Origin: an uncultured Bacteroidota bacterium
GTDB taxonomy: Bacteria; Bacteroidota; Bacteroidia; Bacteroidales; SZUA-534
NCBI GenBank assembly: GCA_946414435.1
Contig: CAMKOM010000023.1
Span: 1 to 50,893, forward strand
Length of the DNA: 50,893 nt
Direction: 5' to 3'
The notes under the pieces were generated by a model, which ran no database searches, was not told where the DNA came from, and worked only from the letters and a program-made list of their open reading frames with translations. The number at the start of each line of letters is the position of its first letter. Within the stretch, counting starts at the first letter, position 1. Below, one piece after another: positions 44,452 through 50,893 of this stretch. Both the position numbers and the translations under genes were made by a program.

Positions 44452-45516
44452 TCATTTATTCAAAGTTTCGTCTGACGGCTCGGCTTTTTTCAAGTAGATA
44501 TTCGAAAAATCGAAATATCCTTGCGAATTTATATGCATACCGTCGATGTTTGCTGTCATCAGATTGAAGCGTTTCTCGCCATTAGGCTTAGTGGTATTGG
44601 TCATGATAAAGCGCGGCGGATCTGACTGGAAACCACCAATATTCGATTCCAAAAAATCAGCAAGATAGGTTGTCGGCAAGTCGAACACCATATCAACCAA
44701 TCCGGAACCAAACATATACAATTCTTTTTGAGTCGATGTTATGAACGATAATGTAACGGTGTCGAGATAAGGCAATTGTTCATTCTCTTCCGATATTCCC
44801 CAATAGTGCGGGTTATAGACCAATTCAATTGCCTGCCCGATGGTTTTAGGGTAACGAAAACAGAATGCTCCTGACCCTACTGTTCCGTTCACGCCATAAG
44901 CATTGTAGGCCTCATGGGCAAAAACCAGCGCATTGGTGCTCGCCAGATAATAAATGAACAGTTTGTCGGGATTTTTTAGTTTGATGGTCAACACACTGTC
45001 GTTTTGTGCCACAATTCCCGAAATGTTCACTGAATCGTTGTTTTTGGCAACTGGTATAAATTTGTCGGCTCCTTCGATATTCATCACTTGACGCGATATA
45101 CCGACGTCTTCTACAAGTTTGTTACGGCAAATCTGCTCAATCGAATATTTGACATCGGCAGCCACTATGTGGCGACCCTTACCTTGCTTGAAGCACCGGT
45201 CGTTGTGAAACCGCGCGCGGGTGTTAAGCAGAAATGTGTATGTGAGCTCGTCCGGCGAGATGGTGTAGTTTTTAGCAAGCGACGGCACAATCTCAAGTGT
45301 TCGTTGGTTGTATTTCACCAGTCCAGAGTAAACTTGATTGACAATAATCTGTTCGCTGCGCTTTTCAACCTGTCCGGGAAAAATGATGTGCGGAATATCG
45401 CTAATATTGACACGAAGGGTGCCACCGTGTTTTTCACTATTACGCAATGAACCTGCCGGTTGGCAAGCGGTTGTGAAAAGTGCCGCAAGGGCAATGGCGG
45501 AAACAAAAATTCTCAT
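44452..45516 (-). CDS. ABC-type peptide/nickel solute-binding lipoprotein, short form
   Basis: 354 residues from the ATG at 45516, with lipobox FTTAC (Cys18). Family 5 extracellular solute-binding (OppA/DppA-like): GGTLRVNISDIPHIIFPG, then VNQVYSGLVKYNQRTLEIVP and TYTFLLNTRARFHNDRCF. Typical members have 500 or more residues; here the middle-to-C-terminal part of the second lobe is missing, and the sequence passes from DLPTTYLADFLE into a short tail. It could be a natural short form, or an internal deletion. No permease or ATPase genes are nearby, so transport is unproven. Confidence 0.75.
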   Translation of the reverse strand: MRIFVSAIALAALFTTACQPAGSLRNSEKHGGTLRVNISDIPHIIFPGQVEKRSEQIIVNQVYSGLVKYNQRTLEIVPSLAKNYTISPDELTYTFLLNTRARFHNDRCFKQGKGRHIVAADVKYSIEQICRNKLVEDVGISRQVMNIEGADKFIPVAKNNDSVNISGIVAQNDSVLTIKLKNPDKLFIYYLASTNALVFAHEAYNAYGVNGTVGSGAFCFRYPKTIGQAIELVYNPHYWGISEENEQLPYLDTVTLSFITSTQKELYMFGSGLVDMVFDLPTTYLADFLESNIGGFQSDPPRFIMTNTTKPNGEKRFNLMTANIDGMHINSQGYFDFSNIYLKKAEPSDETLNK

Positions 45517-45649
45517 TGTTGATGCAATTTTACAATCAGCAAGTTTGACAAAAAATCGCAAAAAAACAATTGTGATTTAAAAAAACGTGATTGCACTTGA
45601 GAAAATACAATTGACACGCTTGAATGCTCTCTCAAGCAACGTTATTAGT

Positions 45650-46600
45650 CTAAACACGATGCCTACTACGATAGAGCTGATATGAATTGACGAAATTGTG
45701 CCAAAGGCTGTAAAGTCCGCCAGCCACAGCCACCACTGGATTCATGAAGGTGTAGGCCATCCAGATGATAAAAACGGTGTTTTTCTGCCCCATGGCCTGT
45801 CCGCCACTGATGCGGTCAGCATAATGCCCGCCGATGCGCTTGCCCAGCCAGAACTGCAGGGCGCAGCACACAAAGGTGATCGCAAGCATTCCCGCAAAGC
45901 ACAAAACCGAAATCCGGCTGTTGACAATGGCCCGCGTGGTGACGGCCATGGCCAGCGCCAGCGCCACCATCCAAATGTAGAATGCCAAATCGCGGACCGA
46001 CACTACCATCTGCAGAAAGCGCGGTAGGAACAGCCGCGTCAGCCACGCAAGTGCAAACGGAAAGACCAGCAGCGGAAAAACCCGCTTTATGATGATGAAA
46101 AACGAATGGCCGAAATTCATCCCGATGCCCGGATTGACCACCGGCACCACCGCCGGCACCACCAGTGCCGTGACAATGTTTATCAGAATGGTGTAGCCCA
46201 CCAGCGAGAGCGTATTGCCGCCCAGCTTGTCGGTCACCACCACGGCGGCAGTGGCTGTTGGGCAGATAAGGCACACCATGGCGCTTTCCACAATGATGCC
46301 CCATTCGCTTCCGCGCAGAAGGCACGCCACAGCAGCCATCGCCACAAACGCGCCCGACTGAATGAGCGCCAGCCACAAATGCCAGCGGCAGAATCGGATT
46401 TTTGACGGATCGATTTTGCAGAACGATATGTAGAGCATGGCAAAGAGCAGCAGCGGCTGAACCACACCCACCGTGTTGTTTGCCAGCTGCCGTGTTTCGG
46501 CGCTGAACCCGGCAGCCGAAAACAGAAAATAAGCCAGCACGCCAACACCCATAACAATGGGCAGCGCCCAATCTTTCACAAAACCTATCACCTTGCTCAT
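45650..46600 (-). CDS. Bile acid:sodium symporter-like (BASS family) transporter
   Basis: 316 residues from the ATG at 46600; a TTG at 46612 is the alternative. Ten hydrophobic helices. The crossing motifs ICPTATAAVVVTDKLGGN and GGQAMGQKNTVFIIWMAY are typical of the BASS/SLC10-like superfamily common in Bacteroides. Substrate not deducible; bile acids, pantoate and other anions have been linked to this group. It is minus-strand, downstream of a long non-coding region. Confidence 0.8.
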   Translation of the reverse strand: MSKVIGFVKDWALPIVMGVGVLAYFLFSAAGFSAETRQLANNTVGVVQPLLLFAMLYISFCKIDPSKIRFCRWHLWLALIQSGAFVAMAAVACLLRGSEWGIIVESAMVCLICPTATAAVVVTDKLGGNTLSLVGYTILINIVTALVVPAVVPVVNPGIGMNFGHSFFIIIKRVFPLLVFPFALAWLTRLFLPRFLQMVVSVRDLAFYIWMVALALAMAVTTRAIVNSRISVLCFAGMLAITFVCCALQFWLGKRIGGHYADRISGGQAMGQKNTVFIIWMAYTFMNPVVAVAGGLYSLWHNFVNSYQLYRSRHRV

Positions 46601-46886
46601 CTGCTCTCTCAAAATCAGGCGGCAAAAATAAAAAGGATTTGAATTTTAGCCGATTTTTATCCGCAGGCGGCTTTGTGTTTCTATCGCTTACGCGAGAAAT
46701 TTGAAAAAATTTTAATGGAAATATTGTAAAAAATTGGTTTTTAGAATTTTGTATAATTTTTAAATCAATTTTCTAAATATTTCCGCCCGACAGGGCGTGC
46801 AATTAAAACTCGCACAGATGACACAGAAAACACTGATTTACATGGATTTTTCTCTATCCAAACTTATCCGAACTGAACCGATTTTA

Positions 46887-47204
46887 TTAGGATTCTTTTG
46901 GGTTTGTTTGGTTAGGGATAAACCGATATGTGGACAAAGAATCGTCTGGAAGACGTGATTTGCATAACCGGCCGCAAGCGAAGCGCAGCCGCCGGAACAT
47001 GCCGTGTAAGGAAACACACTCTGAAAGAGTGAACCTTGACAAGGTTCAATCCTACGGATTGTTTTTTCGGGTGTGGCACACCACCACGGGTTACGCTACG
47101 CTCACCCGCGGTTATGCAGATTTTGTCCTCCGGACAATTTTGTATTTCTATCAAAACCAAATTTTTAGGATTTCTTTTGGGTTTGTTTGGTTAGGGATAA
47201 ACCG
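46887..47204. repeat. Direct repeat pair of about 40 bp bracketing the hairpin array
   Basis: Copies at 46887-46925 and 47165-47204 read TTAGGATTCTTTTGGG ... GGTTAGGGATAAACCG; the second has one extra T. Spacing is 278-279 bp start to start. Confidence 0.85.
46943..47137. repeat. Array of short hairpins, each with a 3-nt loop
   Basis: Stems: CGTCT/AGACG (46943), CACTCT/AGAGTG (47017), GAACCTT/AAGGTTC (47031), CAATCC/GGATTG (47047), TTGTCC/GGACAA (47123). All five have exactly three unpaired bases. Two other stems, GGTGTG/CACACC (47070) and CGGGT/ACCCG (47087), have different loops. Confidence 0.8.
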
Positions 47205-47232
47205 CCACGCAATGCGGCCACCCATAAAACAC

Positions 47233-47261
47233 GTAGAGGCGCCTCAAAGTGGCGCCCCTAC
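47233..47261. repeat. REP-like palindrome after the right-hand surface-protein gene
   Basis: GTAGAGGCGCC and GGCGCCCCTAC, 11-bp stem with one A-C mismatch and a 7-nt loop. 33 nt after the stop of the minus-strand repeat protein, matching the location of the copies at 2962 and 24842. Confidence 0.8.
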
Positions 47262-47294
47262 AAACCAAAACCAAACAAATAATTATTACTCGTT

Positions 47295-50200
47295 TTATTT
47301 CTTAAGCAATTCCTCCATCAGCTTCTTCATCTCGGCCATCTGCTGCTCAAGGTTGCCTACCTTGGCCTCGAGGGCGTCTTTCTCGGCTTTCAGCTCATCT
47401 TTCTCTGCCTTCAGTTCTTTCATGGCCTCGATGAGGATTGGCGTAATGGCTGAATAATCAACTGATTTGAAACCATCGCTATCGGTGTGGACAAGCTCAG
47501 GGTATTCTGCCTCAATCTCTTGTGCTATAACACCAATGTGTTTCTTGTCATCATAACCATAATTCATTTTATCGGCAGAAACACCTTTGGCGGCGGCCAT
47601 CTCCTCGCGGTTTTTCCAGTAATAGGTTACACCGCGCAGTTTCAGCACCTTGTCTAATGCGCCGCTAATGGTTTTAACATCTTTTTTCAGACGACTATCG
47701 CTGGAACTGCTCCAACCTGATGTACCTCCGGCACTACCTTGGGCGTAGATAGCATAAGAATTACCTGAATATGGTGCATATCCATAAACTCCGTAATTAT
47801 ATTCGCCATATTTTGCCTCACCATATACACCATAATTATATACAGTGTTATCAGAATCACCATAACTGTTGGAAGCCTTTCCACAAACTCCACATGCAAT
47901 ATCATATGCATAACCGGAGCTATTTCCATACACGACCCCTCCAAGTGATATAGTATTATCGCTATCCTGACCTCCATATGTTATTGTTGAAGCATTAGAA
48001 AAAAGACCATCAACACTTGCTTCACTAGACAAAATCAAAGAAGATGCATACACATTCCTCCACCGACAATTATACTTACCTAAATCGTGTTTACAATCAT
48101 ACCTTGAGTACACATCACCACCTACATCGATCCTAAGGCCAACAGAAATAGCGCCGCTTGTCTGGATATATCTGGTTTTTACGCCATCAGTATATAAGCA
48201 ATTCCATAGGAATGAGTCCGAGCCCAAGTCATATGTACTTGCCATAGGAATGAGCGAAGAATTAACATAGCCTGTAACCTTCAACTGGCTTGTGGCATTC
48301 AGTATGTTGCTGAATGTGGCTTCGTTGTTGAATGTTGCTTTGCCATTAAATGTTGCCGCACCTGTTGTAGTCAGCGTGCCGCCAACCGTTGCATTTCCTG
48401 AAGTGCTGAGACTTGCAAACGAAACGCCCCCGCTGATATTCAGATACTTGGCATACACATGGTTCCATTCAGAACCAGACGCTCCCAAATCATATGTATT
48501 AGCTGACGATGGCAACAAGTTGCTGGCTACCTTGCCGTTGCTGAAAGAAAGTACGGGGTCGCTACTAAATCCGCTGGTTATATTAATTCCTTTCGTATAA
48601 ATATTATCCCATCTATATTCGGAATTACCAATAATATAGGTTTCATCTGTTGATGTGCCACCTGGTCTTATTGAACCTTGAACTATGGTATTACTTTTAT
48701 TAAGTCGCAGAGTGCTTTCACTACCATCTAACCATTCGCCAAGAACCAATTTATTGCTGCCTGTTGTATTTGAATATCCAGCTCTGTGGCCGATAAAAAT
48801 ATTGTCGGAGCCCGAAGATGTCATACCTCCTGCATCAAAACCAATAAATATATTGGTAGAACCCGTAGTAAAACTTGAGCCAGCCTCATTACCGATAAAC
48901 ACGTTGGTAGTTCCTATTACATTCCCATCGGATGAGCCTTTACCCGCACCATTACCAATAAACACGTTGTTGCCCAATTCACTACCATTAGGATTGGCAA
49001 ACAATCCCGCACCTGTTCCAATGGCCACATTATTGGCGCCTCTTGTCATTGAGTATCCGGCACTTTCTCCTATAAATACATTTCCATTACCCTCTATAAA
49101 ATTATAACCTGCTTGATTACCAATAATGATTTCGTCCTTTGCCCATTCGCTATTTTGCATAGACTCTGAACCCTTACCCGCTTCATTACCTATTACAACT
49201 GAGTTTAACATATGTTTTGAGTTTTTTGCCGCATTGGTTCCTAAAATCACATTGTTACTACCGTAATATTTCGAATAAGCAGCATAATAGCCCATCATAA
49301 CATTATTTTCCCCTATATCATTATATCCGGCACTGTTACCCAAAACGGTATTCTGTTTTCCACCATTACTGTTGTAACCAGCTTTATTTCCTATTAATAT
49401 ATTATTCACGCCACTTACATCATTTAATCCTGCTTCAGTACCAATCATAACATTTGAAGCACCTGAATTGTGTGCCTGGCCTGCATTATACCCTAGAAAA
49501 ACATTACTTCCATCTGCCAAGTTGCTTTTTCCTGCTCCATAACCTAAGAACACGTTATAGTTACCTGAAGTGTTGCTGTAACCTGCATTGTAGCCAAGGA
49601 AGACGTTGCTGCCACCGGTTGTATTGCTGTAACCCGCCTTATAGCCAATGAATACATCGTTGGGGTGGGTTGAAGACGATGTGCCTTTGCCAGCTCCATC
49701 GCCAATGACAACACTCGAAGTCATTTTGCCTGCCGTTTGCGCTGCGTTGTTACCTAAAACCACGTTGTTCGCGCCTTCCTTGTTGGCTGCTGCTGCTTCG
49801 GTTCCTAAAAAGACATTGCTGCTGCCAGTGGTGTTGGCCTTGCCTGCCTCGTAGCCAAGGAAGACATTGCTACCGCCATTGGAGTTGCTGTAACCCGCCT
49901 TATAGCCAATGAATACATCGTTGGAATATGGAGCAGTTGTACCTCTGCCAGCCTCATCACCAATGACAACACTCGAAGTCATTTTAACAGCATACTTAGC
50001 AGCGTTGTTACCTAAAACCACGTTGTTTGAGCCTAATAGGTTTGCTGCTGCCGCATTGGTTCCTAAAAAGACATTGCTCTCGCCATCAGTGTTGGCTTTG
50101 CCCGCCTCGTTGCCAAGGAAGACGTTGTTTGCTTTGTGACTGTGTTGTCCGGCTTTATTACCAATAATCACACTGTTGCTTGAGTTTGATGCATCATTAG

Positions 50201-50893
50201 CGGCAGCAGTACCAATGACAACATTGTCGTTCATAGGTCCATCCCAATCAGTGAAGGCCGCTCCATTACCCATAATAACATTGTTTTCACCGCCCGAAAG
50301 AAAATATCCAGCTTCATTGCCGATAATAATGCTTTGCTTTCCTGTAAATACTTGCGCAACACTAGTTCCCATTAACACATTATCCGTACCATTGGCTTCA
50401 CTACCAGCGTCTTTGCCAATAAAGATGCTTCTATCGTTTTGAGTTGCAAAATCTCCAGCACGAGCACCGATAAACACGTTGCTACTACCTTCGTTATTAG
50501 CTCTACCTGCACGAGTGCCAATAAACACGTTTTCGTTTCCTTCGGTATTATTTCTACCAGCAACGCTACCGACAAACACATTGTCGCGGCCTATATTACC
50601 GGATACTATACCTGCGTCGTTACCCACAAAGGTGTTGTTTATACCATTTCTGCCGTTTGGAGTAACATATTTACCGGCATTGTAACCGGCAAAGAAGTTG
50701 TTGGCAGTAACATCCATATAACCAGCGCTGCCGGCATCGCCTTTTTCGGTAACGGCAAAACCGCTCTTGCTGCCTGCGCCAGCCTTGCCTTCAACGCCAA
50801 AGCCACTCTTGCTGCCGCCGCCGTTAACATACACGCGTGTGCTGTCGGGTGTTACTTCAAGAACGTCGGATTCGGCACCGTCCTTTGTTGCAT
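47295..50893 (-). CDS. YadA-head-like repeat protein with C-terminal peptidase S74 chaperone domain (5' partial)
   Basis: About 1198 residues visible; the frame is open to the window edge, so the GTG at 50834 is internal. Reading from the N-side: ATKDGAESDVLEVTPDSTRVYV, KSGFGVEG and KSGFAVTEKG as in the left-hand paralogue; 36 copies of NVFLGNxAG-type units (about residues 70-650); a long link with repeated TYDLG-type beta motifs (about 700-1020); then the S74 domain SDSRLKKDV with the Ser-Lys dyad and C-terminal coiled coil (KELKAEKDELKAEKDALEAK). Likely a trimeric surface fibre whose chaperone end is removed by self-cleavage. A 261-bp tandem duplication lies in the repeat region (49620-50141). 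Part of an inward-facing pair with the left-edge gene. Confidence 0.85.
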   Translation of the reverse strand, partial: ATKDGAESDVLEVTPDSTRVYVNGGGSKSGFGVEGKAGAGSKSGFAVTEKGDAGSAGYMDVTANNFFAGYNAGKYVTPNGRNGINNTFVGNDAGIVSGNIGRDNVFVGSVAGRNNTEGNENVFIGTRAGRANNEGSSNVFIGARAGDFATQNDRSIFIGKDAGSEANGTDNVLMGTSVAQVFTGKQSIIIGNEAGYFLSGGENNVIMGNGAAFTDWDGPMNDNVVIGTAAANDASNSSNSVIIGNKAGQHSHKANNVFLGNEAGKANTDGESNVFLGTNAAAANLLGSNNVVLGNNAAKYAVKMTSSVVIGDEAGRGTTAPYSNDVFIGYKAGYSNSNGGSNVFLGYEAGKANTTGSSNVFLGTEAAAANKEGANNVVLGNNAAQTAGKMTSSVVIGDGAGKGTSSSTHPNDVFIGYKAGYSNTTGGSNVFLGYNAGYSNTSGNYNVFLGYGAGKSNLADGSNVFLGYNAGQAHNSGASNVMIGTEAGLNDVSGVNNILIGNKAGYNSNGGKQNTVLGNSAGYNDIGENNVMMGYYAAYSKYYGSNNVILGTNAAKNSKHMLNSVVIGNEAGKGSESMQNSEWAKDEIIIGNQAGYNFIEGNGNVFIGESAGYSMTRGANNVAIGTGAGLFANPNGSELGNNVFIGNGAGKGSSDGNVIGTTNVFIGNEAGSSFTTGSTNIFIGFDAGGMTSSGSDNIFIGHRAGYSNTTGSNKLVLGEWLDGSESTLRLNKSNTIVQGSIRPGGTSTDETYIIGNSEYRWDNIYTKGINITSGFSSDPVLSFSNGKVASNLLPSSANTYDLGASGSEWNHVYAKYLNISGGVSFASLSTSGNATVGGTLTTTGAATFNGKATFNNEATFSNILNATSQLKVTGYVNSSLIPMASTYDLGSDSFLWNCLYTDGVKTRYIQTSGAISVGLRIDVGGDVYSRYDCKHDLGKYNCRWRNVYASSLILSSEASVDGLFSNASTITYGGQDSDNTISLGGVVYGNSSGYAYDIACGVCGKASNSYGDSDNTVYNYGVYGEAKYGEYNYGVYGYAPYSGNSYAIYAQGSAGGTSGWSSSSDSRLKKDVKTISGALDKVLKLRGVTYYWKNREEMAAAKGVSADKMNYGYDDKKHIGVIAQEIEAEYPELVHTDSDGFKSVDYSAITPILIEAMKELKAEKDELKAEKDALEAKVGNLEQQMAEMKKLMEELLKK
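49620..50141 (-). repeat. Tandem duplication of a 261-bp (87-codon) block inside the repeat domain
   Basis: The string TATAGCCAATGAATACATCG recurs at 49640 and 49901, and the encoded block NVVLGNNAA, KMTSSVVIGD, NDVFIGYKAGYSN, GGSNVFLGY, NVFLGTxAAAAN occurs twice in the same order. Higher-order repeat over the basic 15-residue unit. Confidence 0.8.

Larger units (their letters stand above)
46613..47294. other. Non-coding region with hairpin array, direct repeats and a REP-like palindrome
   Basis: No gene supported. It holds a direct repeat (46887-46925 and 47165-47204), a tight array of small hairpins (46943-47137) and a family palindrome (47233-47261). Short open frames here follow the palindromes and look spurious. 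Confidence 0.7.

Noticed and set aside
46930-47457. 175-codon frame across the hairpin array
   Set aside because: It runs through the palindromes and then into the antisense of the S74 gene; the product is a string of short palindrome translations and has no protein-like pattern.

Overview
The window looks like chromosomal DNA from a Bacteroidales-type Bacteroidetes. The main reasons are: promoters of the Bacteroidetes pattern (TTTG, 19-21 bases, TAnnTTTG), four of them exact; A-rich rather than GGAGG leader sequences; a PorW/SprE type IX secretion (T9SS) lipoprotein, GldA, and a secreted protein with a T9SS type A sorting domain; and Bacteroidetes-typical genes such as DUF2851, a one-polypeptide pyruvate:ferredoxin oxidoreductase and BspA-like leucine-rich repeats. 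Genus and family cannot be fixed from the sequence.

Layout. Both ends lie inside large genes of one family, both pointing inward and both missing their 5' ends. They encode about 35 copies of a YadA-head-like motif (NVFLGNxAG) followed by a peptidase S74 self-cleaving chaperone domain. Between them, left to right: an e(P4)-type phosphatase and porW (minus); transketolase (minus) divergent from rpiB (plus); gldA; an unknown gene overlapping coaX; a TPR protein with lptC and a small membrane protein; metK behind a SAM-II-like riboswitch candidate; a CE15-like esterase (minus); phosphomannomutase/phosphoglucomutase; an unknown lipoprotein/secreted-protein pair; greA-HIT. An accessory stretch (20.8-26.1 kb) holds relics of a Fic gene and an ORF6N gene, a 1078-residue BspA-like protein and a P-loop ATPase with a compact promoter and operator-like repeat. 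Next come polyprenyl diphosphate synthase with an orphan LytS-like kinase, DUF2851, a polytopic membrane protein, a secreted protein and a phytase-like phosphatase. A second accessory stretch (33.1-34.7 kb) has an AT-rich secreted-protein gene and a REP-type transposase (RAYT) relic. The right part holds nifJ, ileS, rlmB, holB, tRNA-Asn, a short ABC-type solute-binding lipoprotein, a bile-acid:sodium-symporter-like transporter and a 0.68-kb non-coding region with an array of short hairpins.

The most interesting non-gene signal is a family of about 28-nt palindromes with ends GTAGnGnCG/CGnCnCTAC at five places. Three lie 10-34 nt after the stop codons of the three largest repeat-rich surface-protein genes, one is inserted in frame inside the T9SS sorting domain of the BspA-like protein, and one decayed copy lies 58 nt from the RAYT relic. 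This fits a REP/RAYT system. The second notable signal is the metK leader, which matches SAM-II aptamer sequence blocks and P1 helix and begins just after a good promoter.

Most of the window is housekeeping DNA: pentose phosphate pathway, CoA and SAM synthesis, LPS export, translation, replication and pyruvate oxidation. I see no CRISPR array, complete insertion sequence, prophage module or complete defence system.
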